Origin: Lepus europaeus
Lineage: Eukaryota > Chordata > Mammalia > Lagomorpha > Leporidae
NCBI RefSeq assembly: GCF_033115175.1
Contig: NC_084838.1
Location: forward strand, 63,580,468 to 63,644,467
Reading direction: 5' to 3'
DNA: 64,000 nucleotides
Shown here one piece after another: positions 34,503-46,288 of this stretch. The notes beneath the pieces were generated by a model, which saw nothing but the letters and a program-made list of their open reading frames with translations, did not search any database and was not told the DNA's origin. Position 1 is the first letter of the stretch; the number at the start of each line of letters is the position of its first letter. Position numbers and translations under genes: made by a program.

Positions 34503-34855
34503 GTGGGGCTGGCGTTAGAGCATAGCAGGCTAAGCCTCTGCCTGTGGCATGGGCATCCCATGTGAGCACTGGTTTGTGTTCTGGCTGCTCCTCTTCCAAT
34601 CCAGCTCTCTGCTATGGCCTGGGAAAGTAATGGAAGATGGCCAAAGTGCAAGGACCCCTGTGTCTGTGTGGGAGACCAGGAAGAAGCTCCTGGCTCCTGG
34701 CCTCAGGTCAGCTCAGCTCCTGGCTTTGGATGAGCCCAGTTGCAGCTGTTTTGGCTATTTGTGGAGTGAACCAGTGGATGGAAGACCTTTCTATCTGTCT
34801 CTCCGTTTCTCTGTCTGTAACTCTACCTCTCAAATAAATAAATGAAACCTTTAAA
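34503..34855 (+). mobile_element. C-SINE, sense
   Basis: Head GGGGCTGGCGTTAGAGCATAG and tail CTCAAATAAATAAATGAAAC. AAAGGTCAGAGTCA (about 34489-34502) and AAAGGTCTGAGTCA after the tail form a 14-bp TSD with one mismatch. Confidence 0.95.
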
Positions 34856-35402
34856 AAAATAAAGGTCTGAGTCACTTCATAGTCTAAGTTAAATTGTCTT
34901 GGACTTTAGAGGAAACATCATATCTAGTTCTGCAGCCCATCAGGAAATAGAAACATTATTTTGGGTTCTTCCAGTATTCTCAGTATTCAGGAAGTTTGTA
35001 TTTCCTAGCCAAGAGGTAGCCATAGGATCAGGACTGTAAACAAACTACGAATGAAAGCAATATTTTCTACATTGAATTCTGGTTCCTGCAGTTGGCACCA
35101 TGACTCTCGGAACTTGTCTTTGCACTTTTCAGCTGGATGAACAATGATCCAGGAGATAACTCTAACGATGTAGGGGATGGCAGGTTGAATTAATTATCCT
35201 GATCAATGCAAGCAGTGGTACAAAAAATAAGAAAAAACTTCATGAATATCATGTGATCAGTAGTTGGGACAGGTCATTGCTACTGGAGAGAGAAGTATTA
35301 TACAGTAGAAACATTTGGTAATATAGTTCCTAGTGAAATAATGAGGGCAGATCATGTTCCCACAAAATGGTTAGTAACAAACAATTGAAATACAAACAAT
35401 TG

Positions 35403-35740
35403 GCCGGCGCTGTGGCTCACTAGGCTAATCCTCCGCCTTGCGGCGCCGGCACACAGGGTTCTAGTCCCGGTCGGGGCACTGATCCTGTCCCGGTTGCCCC
35501 TCTTCCAGGCCAGCTCTCTGCTGTGGCCAGGGAGTGCAGTGGAGGATGGCCCAAGTCCTTGGGCACTGCACCCCATGGGAGACCAGGAGAAGCACCTGGC
35601 TCCTGCCATCGGATCAGCGCGGTGCGCCGGCCGCAGCGTGCCTACCGCGGCGGCCATTGGGGGGTGAACCAACGGCAAAGGAAGACCTTTCTCTCTGTCT
35701 CTCTCTCTCTCACTGTCCACTCTGCCTGTCAAAAAAAAAA
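35403..35740 (+). mobile_element. C-SINE, young, sense, perfect TSD
   Basis: Head GCCGGCGCTGTGGCTCACTA, GC-rich body, CT tract and CTGCCTGTC with a pure A tail. AAATACAAACAATTG at 35388-35402 and 35738-35752 is a 15-bp perfect TSD. Open frames of 76-126 codons on both strands are SINE shadows. Confidence 0.98.
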
Positions 35741-35954
35741 TACAAACAATTGAGAATATACAATATAAAAATGTGTAGGAATAAAACAGACATCGTGTAA
35801 TATGAATGTTGTTTTAAGCACTTGTTTTTATTCCTGTAGAATTGTAGTCTTTCTACTTTTTGCTTGTGAATATTGAGGTTAGTGATGAATTAAGCCTGTG
35901 ATAATAGAATAGATTGAAAACATTTCCTTGCAAAAATTATAGAAACAAAAAAAA
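35741..35954. other. AT-rich spacer
   Basis: About 210 bp of AT-rich DNA between a SINE and an L1 3' end; nothing recognised. Confidence 0.5.
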
Positions 35955-36085
35955 GAAGAAAGCAGGGAGATTAAGGGAGGAAGAAGGGGAAGGAAGGAAA
36001 TAGTGTTATCTTCTCAGAACTGTACCTATGAAATACATGAAACCTGTCCTATTTATATTAATAATAAAATACTTAATATTGAAGA
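35955..36085 (+). mobile_element. L1 3' UTR end, sense (older type)
   Basis: Polypurine GGAGGAAGAAGGGGAAGG followed by CTCAGAACTGTACCTATGAA and ATACATGAAACC, as at 18000 and 33180. Confidence 0.55.
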
Positions 36086-37326
36086 AATAAAATATATTCA
36101 CTATCTATATGTTTTATTTTTCTCCCTCTGTTTCTCTCCCTCTACCTTCTCTTTTCAATATTTGAAAAATCCTAATTTACAGTTAGGCCTTTACTACTTC
36201 AATTTTAACAGCTACCAAAGAAGGGAAAAAATGTAGACATAGAGTATGATGTTTTATATTGATGATGTAGTTTGAACAATGTTTTTTCTATAATGGACTA
36301 ATGGACATGATAAATAGCAACTTCAACTATTGCAATCTCAAAAATAGAAAATGTATTAATAAAAATGTTTATGAATCCCACTAATAAGTAATCATCTACC
36401 ATTGACATAAACTTCATTTCCCTTGGAGATGCATTAGGTATTTTTAACAATACTAATGAAGTAATTAACAAAACTATCAAACATTCATTTCAAAATCTAC
36501 AAATATATTTAAAATATGTACCTCTCCTGTCTACTGACACTTTTCATTTTCTTCCTCACCATTAGGGAACCTTAGAAAAAAATCAACTGTTGTCTAAAGT
36601 TGATGTCACTTTTATTGATACTCATATCCATGCTGCATACCTATATTCTATGTGGACACAAATTTTAATTATTGTCCCATGCTCCACTGTTAATGCCTCT
36701 GTTCAAAATGCCAGCTGGTTTCAGTAAAACTGATATTTTGTTGTTTCAATCTTCCGTAGTTACCATATTCAGCTTCCAGTGTATATTCCTATTCAGGCTT
36801 CCCATTAAACTTCAATTAAAAGCAGGATGAGTAGTGCCAGTGAGGGATTAAAATTCCCAAAGCTTTGCAATTATTACAAGAAAGCGGTAAAAGGCAAAGC
36901 ACAGAGAGCAAGAGCCCACCACAAAAACTGTAAAGAATTTTCTATTTGAGGGAGAACTGGCTTCTCTGACCCCTTTTTCCCCTTCTCTCTTTTCTCCTCT
37001 TCTCCTCCATTCAGAGTCCTCGCTTCTTCACCTTTGATTTAATAGAGTGCAGAGTATTATTTTTTTCTGCTATTAGATATCCTTTCCTTTGGGCAATGTG
37101 CTCTCTATCTGGACTTCTTACCTGTTTAAGTAATACTTTTTCTCATCATTTTTATGTTATTGGCCTCAGGGTATTTCAGGAATTATTATGAAACTGCAAA
37201 ATGCTCATCTGTTGCAAATTACTCTTCAGTCATGTATTTTATGTACGACTTAGATTCCTGAATTTTCACTAAGATGTATATTTTGAAGAACTATATTCTT
37301 TAATACAGTTATTATCGCACACTGGT
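36086..37326. other. AT-rich DNA, no feature recognised
   Basis: About 1.2 kb with no SINE, LTR or L1 signature identified. Confidence 0.5.
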
Positions 37327-37339
37327 TGAGAAAATTATT

Positions 37340-37702
37340 TTTATTTTTATTTTTTTAAAAGGCCTGTGCCCTACATAATTTTTTTTAAAGATTTATTTTA
37401 TTGATTGGAAAGAGTTACAGAGAGAGGTAGAGACACAGAGAGAGGTCTTCCATCTGCTGGTTCACTCCTCAGATGACCGCAAAGCCAGAGCTGCGCCGAT
37501 CTGAAGCCAGGAGTTAGGAGCCTCTTCCAGGTCTCCCACGTGGGTGCAGGGGCCCAATAACTCGGGACATCTTCTACTGCTTTCCCAGGCCATAGTAGAG
37601 AGTTGGATGGGAAGAGGAACATCTGGGACTCTAACTGACGCACATATGGAATGCCAGCGCTTCAGGCCAGGGCTTTAACCTGCAGTGCACAGCGCCGGCC
37701 CC
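37340..37702 (-). mobile_element. C-SINE, antisense, with possible 3' transduction
   Basis: SINE body 37381-37702 (head ending AGCGCCGGCCCC). The TSD TGAGAAAATTATT lies at 37703-37715 and at 37327-37339, about 40 bp beyond the first A-tail. Between the two A-runs (minus strand) is a short non-SINE piece around ATGTAGGGCACAGGCC. Confidence 0.9.
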
Positions 37703-37715
37703 TGAGAAAATTATT

Positions 37716-37999
37716 CAAATTCACTGACCTCAGATGTTTATTGGGTATTGTTAATATTTCTGTGTAAATTATGCTTATACAAATCAATTTCATTATATTT
37801 ACATTTGTAAATAAAGGTCTCAAATGTTATTTAGAATCATGAATGCCCTTATTTTCTCTAAGACTGATAAAATTAATTTTACTTCACCTAAAATGTTGAA
37901 TCATGGTCATTTCCCCACTTATTTTTACATAGGAGAAGGAAAGTATTCAAATATGTCAATTGTAAAATTTAAATATCATGGAACAACTTTAATCAAATA
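37716..37999. other. AT-rich spacer
   Basis: Nothing recognised between the SINE and the L1 segment that follows. Confidence 0.5.
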
Positions 38000-38325
38000 G
38001 GTCAAAGATCTCTGTTAAAAATTACAAAAATTAAAGAGAGAAATAGAAGAAGACACAAAATTAGAAAGATCTCCTATATTCATGGATTAGAAAAATTAAA
38101 ATCATCAAACTATCCATACTACCAAAAGCAATTTACAGATTCAAGTAATTCTAATCAAAATACCACCAACATTCCCCTCAGGTCTAGAAATAAACAAACA
38201 AATAAAAAGATGATAAAATTTATATGGAAACACAATAGACCCTGAATAGCTAAAGCAATGTTGAACAACAAAAACAAAGCCTGAGGCATCATGATACCAG
38301 ATTTTCAGACATATTTCATTCTGGT

Positions 38326-38583
38326 GGGGCCCGCACTGTAGTACAGCGGGTTAGCACCCTGACCTGAAGTGCTAGCATCCCATGTGGGCGCCAGTTTTAG
38401 GCCCGGCTGTTGCACTTCAGATCCAGCTCTCTTTTGTGACCTGCGAGAGCAGTAGAAGATGGCCCAAGTCCTTGGGCCCCTGCATCCACAAGGGAGATCC
38501 AGAGGAGTCTCCTGGCTCCTGGCTTCTGATCAGTGTAGCTCCAGCTGTTGCCGCCAATTGGGGAGTGAGCCAATGGATGGAAG

Positions 38584-38619
<36 letters not shown>

Positions 38620-38660
38620 GACTTTCAAATAAATGAATAAATCTTTAAAAATAAAACAGT
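38326..38660 (+). mobile_element. C-SINE, sense, nested in L1 ORF2
   Basis: Head GCCCGCACTGTAGTACAGCG, (CT)n at 38588-38614, and tail CTTTCAAATAAATGAATAAA. Confidence 0.95.
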
Positions 38661-38962
38661 CTTGTACTGGTACAGAAATAGACATACAGACCAATGGAAT
38701 GAATAAAATCCCCAGAAATCAATCCACTCATCTACACCTAACTAATCTTTGACAAAGGAGTTAAAATCAATCCCTAGAGAAAGGACAGTTTCTTCAAAAA
38801 ATGGTGCTAGCAAAAATGGATCTCCATGTGCAGATGAAGCAAGAACTTTTCCTTATACCTTATACAAAAATCAACTCAGAATGTATCAAACTTGATACCA
38901 TTAAATTCATAGAGCAGAACATTGGGGAACCTGCCAGACATTGGCATAACCAAATACATCAT

Positions 38963-38974
38963 GAAAAAAAACAA

Positions 38975-39007
<33 letters not shown>

Positions 39008-39008
39008 T
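38963..39008. repeat. A-rich (AAAAC)n simple repeat within L1
   Basis: Runs of AAAAAC/AAAAC within the L1 ORF2 fragment. Confidence 0.85.
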
Positions 39009-39203
39009 CAGAAGAACAGGCAATCAAAGCAAAAATTGGACAAATGGGGTTATATCAAGCTAAGAGGCTTCTTTACTGCAAAGAAAAAGCAAAGAGGCAA
39101 CCAACAGAATGGGAGAAAATAATTGAATACTATGCAACTGATAAAGAATTAATAACCAGGCCCTGTTTATAGCCATTATATATATTACCATTAAACTAGG
39201 GTC

Positions 39204-39522
39204 TTGGGCCGTCACCGTAGCACAGCCCTGAAACTCCAGCATCCCATGTGGGCGCCAGTCCTAGACCAGCTGCTCCACTTCCAATCCATCTCTCTGCTAT
39301 GGCCTGGGAAAGCAGCAGAAGATGGCCCAAGTTCTTGGGCCCTACACTCATGTGGGAGACCCGGAGGAGGCTCTTGTCTCCTGGCTTCAGATCCCTGGAG
39401 CTCTGGCTGTTGCGGCCAACTGGGGAGTGAACCAGCGGATGAAAGACCTCTCTCTCTGCCTCTCCTCTCTCTGTGTAACTCTGACTTTCAAATAAATAAA
39501 TAAATCTTTAAAAAATAAACGA
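39204..39522 (+). mobile_element. C-SINE, sense
   Basis: Head GGGCCGTCACCGTAGCACAG with a short deletion, then CATCCCATGTGGGCGCCAGT and tail CTTTCAAATAAATAAATAAA. Confidence 0.93.
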
Positions 39523-39579
39523 AGGTCTTTTTTTGTTTTCTCTTTAAAGGATATTTAAAAGGTAGCATTCTTAAATTTT

Positions 39580-39904
39580 ATTTAAAGATTCATTTATTTA
39601 TTTGTAAGACAGATTTACAGAGAGGCAGAGGCTGAGAGAGAGCTAAGGCCTCTATCCTCTGGTTCACTCCCCAAATAGCCACAATGGATGGAGCTGCACC
39701 GATCTGAAGCCAGGAGCCAGGAGCTTCTTCCAGGTCTCCAATGTGGGTGCAGGGGCCCAAGGACTTGGGCCATCTTCTACTGTTTCCCAGGCCATAGCAG
39801 AGAGCTGGATCAGAAATGGAGTAGCCGGGACTCAAACCATTGTCCACATGGGATGCCAGCATTGCAGGCAGCGGCTTTACCCACTATGACACAGTGCTGG
39901 CCCC
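39580..39904 (-). mobile_element. C-SINE, antisense
   Basis: TTTAAAGATTCATTTATTTAT through CACAGTGCTGGCCCCC. It faces the preceding sense copy across about 60 bp (tail-to-tail inverted pair). Confidence 0.95.
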
Positions 39905-40597
39905 CAGCATTTATTTTTTAATAAGTGGCCCAACACTGTGCATTATTGTTGAAAGACTTGCAGACATGATGAATATATGTCCTTCTAACAGTGTTTCCCT
40001 ATACTCTCTTCTCAATAAAATACTATTTTTGGAATCATTTCATCTTGGAAAGTGACCTTTTGTATGTTAGATGCAGAAAATGCTCTGTAGCCATTTCTCT
40101 ATGTTCTCCAACAATTCCCTTTAAATATTTCTGTGTAAAAGGCTTAGGTTGATACTAAGACTTCAAACTCTCAAATTAATTCTGAATGTATGATTTGTGT
40201 CCTTTGTCTTCTTTTTTTTTTTTTCTCAATACTTACTCATAATTGACATCAATTCAAAATGTTAAGTGAATCAAGATAGGCTTATTTAGATAGAGTGACA
40301 TAATCAGAATTAAATTGGTTGAATGTCTGCAGACAAGGAACATTTCAGATTTTGAATCAATCTTTCCTCAATGAGAATATTCATCTTACACAAAAGGGTC
40401 AATTTCTCTCTTTACCATGTTCATTCTTATTTTCCACTTTCAATTTTAATATTGAAGGAATTAAAATGTATACCCAAAGATTCAAATCACCCCTTAATAA
40501 AAGATATATGTGTATGTATACAATATCTCACTATTTTACTTCCCAATTATTACAGTTTAAAGCATCATCATTATTGAATAAAATTAGTGAGGTTATT
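39905..40597. other. AT-rich DNA, no feature recognised
   Basis: A 101-codon frame at 40319-40624 lacks protein-like features. Confidence 0.5.
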
Positions 40598-40675
40598 TTT
40601 TTAAAAAAATATTATTTTATTTGAAAGGCAGAGTTACAGAAAGGCAGAGGCAGAGTGAGAGAAAGAGAGGGGTGG

Positions 40676-40725
<50 letters not shown>

Positions 40726-40966
40726 CTTCCATCCACTGGTCCACTCCCCAGATGGCTGCAATGGTAGGAGCTGTGCCGATCTGAAGCTAGGAGCCAGGAG
40801 CTTCTTCCAGGTCATCCATGTGGGTGCAGGGGCCCAAGGACCTGGGACATCTTCTACTGCTTTTCCAGGCCATAGCAGAGAGCTGATTCTGAAGTGGAGC
40901 AGCCAGGGCTGGAACCAGCACTGCAGGCAGAGGCTTTACCTGCTACTCCTTGGCACCGGCCCCCTG
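40598..40966 (-). mobile_element. C-SINE, antisense, expanded (GA)n
   Basis: AAAAAAATATTATTTTATTTG, about 20 GA units at 40681-40723, and head ending GGCACCGGCCCCC. Confidence 0.93.
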
Positions 40967-43247
40967 AGGTTCTTAATCATAATTTACATCTGCTTTCTTT
41001 TTCTTATCTGTAACAGATTGCATGATTTATTATTGAACCATCTTCTGCTGTAGTACCCTTTGCCCTGAACAGCACCTTTGTAATATCTACTTGACTAAAT
41101 ATGGATGGCCAGAATGTCTTCTAAGAAATGAAAATAATATTATGTCTAAAGCACATTTCTGCATTGAAATCATAGTGATAATGTCACTATAAAATCTAGA
41201 TTTAATTAATAAAGTCTGTGAGAACATATCTCTACAGTTACTTGATTGAAAAAAGACTTATGTAACAATGGTAAGTGCATTTTAATTTTCATTGCAGAAA
41301 AAAAGTGTTTTAGATTGATGAAAATGAACTATTTAAAAATGTTATGATTATCTGAATGCACCAAAGATAGATTCTATGTTCAGCGGCTATTTTTTTCATT
41401 AAACAAGCATAAATACAAAATTGAAGATCTTCTGCAATATTATAATGTTAGTTTATAGGTAAATCCAGTCATAATCTATCATTTATATGGAATTCAGCTG
41501 GGCAAAGAAATTTGTAAAATGATTCAATATTAGTTAAACAAACTTCAGAATAACCTATGGAAAGGTAGAATTTTTGGTCATCCTGGAACAAAGCAGCATC
41601 CTACCATTCAATAAAATTTAGCAAAATAAAGGTATGCAAATGAGATGCAGTATATTTATCTTGAGAAAGGTAAATTTTTAAATATAATCAGACTGCAATA
41701 TTATCAAATGAGTTCTACTGCAACAATATTTTAGGATAATAGCAGAGATGTCAGTTAAGCAATTTACAAATCGTATATTTCCCTGCTGTGTTTGCAAGAT
41801 TACCTTGTGAATCATCAGGATCTGTAACTATAAAGGCTTTTGATTTACATTTGCCTGAAATACAAGGCCAAAAAGGACATTGCAGATAAAACAAACAACA
41901 TGATGATCTAGTAGCTACAATACCAATAAAAGTAAATAAATAGGTCTCTTCTTCCAAAAAGCTGAAGCTGACAGTCACTTCCCTTGCACAACCAATAATT
42001 TTCTGAAAATATATAGACTCTTTCGATAGATTACATTAGGATAGCATTTTTACCAGGGCTTATTCATGAATACTATGTACAAAGTAATATGTGAGGCTAA
42101 GGATGGGAGGGCTTTTCCATCTACATTTTCCAGAATCTTTACATTCTTCCATTTCCATATTTTTTACCACACTACTTCTTTAATGATTACTGGTGAAGCA
42201 TTTGGTAATATTTATTATAATTTTCATAAAGCTGTGTAATTTCAGTAATATGACCATGGAGGTAATATTGTGTCTTCCTCATACATCAAATTAGGAGATG
42301 TGGGTAACATGCTTGCTCCTTTACTAATGAAGTTAACTTCGAAAACTTAGTTCTGATAGGTTCAATAAGATCACTCCTCTGAAAAGTTATTACTTCTGCC
42401 TTTTCATTGAGTAAATACATTGTGGGAAGATACCCCAAGCTGACGTTGCCCCATTATTAGCATCTACGTATTTCTTGACAATGGAAGGTATTACACTAGT
42501 GATTGCTGGGGATAGCTTCTTATTTCCTCTATTATCTTATTGGGATTCCACAGTAGCTTAAAATGCTCTCTCATACTTTATGTATTATTTGATTCAATTG
42601 TTATTTACATTACATTATTTGTCACAATGTATTTATTTTCTTCTGTAGTTAAAAATTCATCATTTTTACTGCTAAAATTGTCCTAGATTTGACCAGGGGG
42701 AGATCTTTCAAGTTGTTTTCTGTGTGTTTTGAATATGTCAGCTCTCTTTCTGGCACTGTAAATACTCCAGGCACATCTTTCACTTTTCTACCTTTGTTAT
42801 CAGCAATTTTTTAAGGAGTCCAGTTCCATTCCTTTGGAAGAATGGAATTTAGAGCAACTTTCAGGTACCAGGTGCGTTCATATTTATTGAGTTAACATTA
42901 TTCAATGCTACCTACCACAAAAAATAGTGGTAGTGCAGATGTATTATCTATTCATCTGTCTATCAGCATCTCTGAGAATTAAGTTGCCATAAGGCAAATT
43001 ATTGAGGAAAATGATATAGATATTTTACATATTTGATAACCTATTTAATCAATCCTAAGGTACATTCACTTAATAATTTAACATATCAGAAAATATGTTG
43101 ATCTTATCATAATTATCCACTGGGCTTCAGTTGTGACATGGTAGCCATTTCCATAAAAATTCATTAAAATTTATTAATGTATCTCAGTAACATAGAAGAA
43201 AATCCCCAAAAGAATAATAATTATTCCTTTTAATAAATGATAATCAA
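40967..43247. other. AT-rich DNA with one exon-like segment
   Basis: About 2.3 kb with no recognised repeat. It contains the small exon-like interval at 41804-41854. Confidence 0.45.
41804..41854 (-). other. Possible 51-bp exon (minus strand)
   Basis: Minus-strand reading gives a pyrimidine-rich tract and CTTGTATTTCAG, then 51 bp, then AAG|GTAATC. The frame through it is open across both boundaries (part of a 75-codon open frame, 41751-41978) and reads KCKSKAFIVTDPDDSQ. Composition looks more coding-like than its surroundings. No parent protein is recognised, and chance is a serious alternative. Confidence 0.18.
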
Positions 43248-43580
43248 CCAACTTGTTGGCACAGGGAAAAACAGCTACTGCTCGTAGTGCCAGTATTCCA
43301 TATGGGTGCTTGATCAAATCCCTGCTGCTCCACTTCAGATCCAGCTCCCTGCTAATGTGCCTGGAAAAGTAGCGGGAGATGGCCAAAGTTCTTGGACCCT
43401 TGCACCCACGTGGGAGACCCGGGTGAGTACCCTGGCTCCTGGGCTTTGTCCAGGCCCGTCCTGGCTGTTGTGGCCACTTGGGTAATGAATTGGCAGATGG
43501 AAGATCTCTCTCTCTCTCTCTCTCTACCCCCGACCTCGTCTCTTCCCACCCCACCCTCTTTGCAACTCTGACTTTAAAGT
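43248..43580 (+). mobile_element. C-SINE, sense, diverged
   Basis: TTGGCACAGGGAAAAACAGC, CCACTTCAGATCCAGCTCCC, CT block, and tail CTCTGACTTTAAAGTAAAA. Confidence 0.88.
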
Positions 43581-43819
43581 AAAAAAAGGAAAAGAGAGAA
43601 AAAGAAAAACAGGATTTGACAATTTAAGATTTAAAATTTATTCAGATAAGCTAGATTCTGAGTACAATATAAAGAACAATTTTTTCTGTTTTCCTTCTCA
43701 GATATACATATGAGTAATATATAGTAAAACTGCTATGAAAGAATTATTTTACAAATGCTTTTGTTATTAGAAAATGTGAAAATATAAGTAGGAAATAAAA
43801 TAATTGTATGGCAATTTTT

Positions 43820-44128
43820 TAGAAGATTTATTTATTTATTTGAAAGAGTTAGAGGCAGAGAGAGAGAGAGGTCTTCCATCTGCTGGTTCACTCTGCAAAT
43901 GGCTACAAAGGCAGGAGCTGAGCCAATCTGAAGGCAGGAGGTGGGAGCTTCCTCCAGGTCTTCCACGTGGGTACAGAGACCAAAGGATTTGGGCCATCTT
44001 CCACTGTTTTCCCAGGCATCAGAAGGGAGCTAGATTGGAAGTGGAGCAGCAGGGACTCGAACCGTTGCCCATATGGGATGCCAGCACTGCAGGCAATGGC
44101 TCTACCCATTATGTCACAGTGCCAGCCT
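43820..44128 (-). mobile_element. C-SINE, antisense
   Basis: AGAAGATTTATTTATTTATTTG to CACAGTGCCAGCC, flanked by GGYAATTTT as a short TSD. Confidence 0.95.
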
Positions 44129-44854
44129 GGTAATTTTCTTTTTAATTAGTGATACCTTTGTACTTTAAAAACCATCAGTTTCAAAATAACAAAAATTTGT
44201 CTAATTTACCATAAAATCAATCATCCACATTATGTTCAAGAATTTTCCTCTAGTAGGCAATTATTACCATTGTATTAAGTAGAAAACTTTCCTTTAATAC
44301 TTCAGTTAAAAGCATTGTGTCTTTATATTTGTATCTCTTTTGGCAAAAGAAAGCACCATTTAGTCATGGGTCAAATTAATACTAATAATCAATTCAGTGC
44401 CAGCTTACTATAGGTACTCACTATATGCCTACTGAATTAATAACTAATTAATACAAGAACATTTCTATTTCTTAAGATAAATTTTGAGTCAATCGTGCTA
44501 GTATATCAGTTCATAACCATAAAAAATCTGACTAGTTGTAAAGCTTATGTATTAAGATACTAAGACATTTCAAATCTAAAATGTTTCAGTGAGTATCACA
44601 CTATCCACAGTTATAGAATTCTATCACTGATGCTTTTAGTATTAATACCTGTCTAATAGTGTCATCATTCAGTGTTGATCTTACTGAGCACTAAGGGCAC
44701 TCAGAGCTGTGAATTAGAGAAACCTAAAAAATTCATCAACTCTCTTGGCAAAGATAGTAAAACCATAAAAAAGTAAGCATTAAAATATTTAAACAAATAA
44801 TAAAATTTAAAAGTTTTGTTATATCTAATTATTTCACTATTGCATGTAATAATT
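44129..44854. other. AT-rich DNA, no feature recognised
   Basis: About 725 bp; nothing identified. Confidence 0.5.
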
Positions 44855-45178
44855 TTTTTTTTTTGACAGGCAGTGTGGACAGTGAGAGAGAGACAGAGAG
44901 AAAGGTCTTCCTTTTGCCGTTGGTTCACCCTCCAATGGCCACCAAGGCCAGCGCACTGCGCTGATCCAAAGGGAGGAGCCAGGTGCTTATCCCAGTCTCC
45001 CATGGGGTGCAGGGCCCAAGCACTTGGGCTATCCTCTACTGCTCTCCCAGACCACAGCAGAGAGTTGGCCTGGAAGAGGGACAACTGGGTCAGAATCCAG
45101 TGCCCTGTCCAGGACTAGAACCCGGTGTGCCGGCACCACAAGGTAGAAGATTAGCCTATTGAGCCGCGGCGCTGGCCT
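44855..45178 (-). mobile_element. C-SINE, young type, antisense
   Basis: Poly-T, GACAGGCAGTGTGGACAGTG, and head GAGCCGCGGCGCTGGCC. TSD ATGTAATAATTT on both sides. Confidence 0.96.
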
Positions 45179-45501
45179 GAATGTAATAATTTCTAATCTC
45201 TATTGTAAAAACAGACAATCTAAGCACTAAATAAAAGGTATACATATGTCTCACAGGATGACTTAGATTCCACAGCTTTTCCTCACTTGTATTAAATCTC
45301 TAACGATTGTCAGAATTTAAGATTTATGTTTGTTTTGAGGTTCAGCTGTTCAAAATATCATGAAAAAGCCATTGCACACACCTTGAAGAGGACAGAAATT
45401 CCAAAGCATACAATGTACTGATTCTGCATCAGAAACAATGGCACATGAATGTGTTGCTATCTATCCAAAAGATGACAAATTTTATTGTCTAATATAGTTT
45501 A
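45179..45501. other. AT-rich spacer
   Basis: Nothing identified in this stretch. Confidence 0.5.
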
Positions 45502-45670
45502 GGAAAAATTACTCTTTTTTTTTTGAAAAGCTTATTTTTATTTTTTTTTTTTGGTTGGCATGGATGAATAGAAGACAAACTTATATTATATGATATGCTT
45601 TTCTGGTAGTTAGGCTTCCTTCATGTTTTATACAAGAAGCTAACCCCTGTTTTTGGAAAAATTACTCTTT
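45502..45670 (-). mobile_element. Unidentified 137-bp retro-insert with 16-bp TSD
   Basis: GGAAAAATTACTCTTT occurs at 45502-45517 and 45655-45670. The 137 bp between (45518-45654) start with T-rich runs, the complement of an A-tail, and continue with a non-repetitive segment. The insertion point reads TCTTT/AA on the plus strand, fitting the L1 endonuclease preference. It does not look like a C-SINE, L1 3' end, Y RNA, vault RNA or 7SL. A truncated mRNA or small-RNA retrocopy is likely. Confidence 0.75.
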
Positions 45671-45784
45671 AACTTCTAATTATACATGTGTTCCAATTTA
45701 AATTTATTACTTATACTGGATCATTGATGTATCTAATGTTCTTTTTTTCTTAAATCCAATCCTTTCCTAATTTTACATGTTTTA

Positions 45785-46275
45785 TTTTTATTTCTTAAAT
45801 TAGATTATTTTTAACAGATTCAATCTACTTTGTAGATATAATCCTAAGAATATATGTGGTTGGTGCCATGCCACATTGAGTTAATCCTCAGCCTGCAGAA
45901 CCGGCATCCTATAAAGGTGCCAGTTCTAGTCCCGGTTGCTCCTCTTCCAGTCCAGCTCTCTGTTATGGCCTGAGAAAACAGTAGAAGATGGTCCAAGTTG
46001 CTTGGCCCCTTTTTCCTGCATGGGAGACAGGAAGAAGCACCTGGAACCTGGCTTCGGTTGGGCTCAACTCCGGCCGTTGTGGCCATTTGGGGAGTGAACA
46101 AATGAAAGGAAGACCTTTCTCTGTGTCTGTCTCTCTCACTGTCTGTAACTCTACCTGTCGAATAAATAAAATAAAATCTTTTAAAAAAGAATATAATGAT
46201 ATTCCCTTCCTTCCTCCCTCCCGCCCCTCTTCCTTCCTCTTTCATCCTTCCTTCCTCTCGCATTCTTTCTTGATC
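45785..46275 (-). mobile_element. Old L1 3' end, antisense, with nested SINE
   Basis: TTTTTAACAGATTCAATCTAC then TAGATATAATCCTAAGAATAT, SINE at 45858-46188, then ATGATATTCCC and a long CCTTCC pyrimidine tract. Third member of the set at 5810 and 9045. Confidence 0.7.
45858..46188 (+). mobile_element. C-SINE, sense, nested in L1 3' end
   Basis: TTGGTGCCATGCCACATTGAG head, CCTGTCGAATAAATAAAATAA tail. AGAATATA at both edges is the TSD. Confidence 0.93.
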
Positions 46276-46288
46276 AAAGCATTTGAAT

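Larger units (their letters stand above)
38000..39175 (+). pseudogene. L1 ORF2 fragment, sense, with a nested SINE
   Basis: Nucleotide blocks in ORF2 order: GAGAGAAATAGAAGAAGACA near 38036, ATTCATGGATTAGAAAAATT, ATTTATATGGAAACACAATA near 38219, ACCAATGGAATGAATAAAAT near 38690, CTAATCTTTGACAAAGGAG near 38743, and ATGGGAGAAAATAATTGAAT near 39110. A SINE splits it at 38326-38660. The 38963-39008 A/C-rich run replaces a normal ORF2 segment. Truncated at both ends. Confidence 0.88.
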
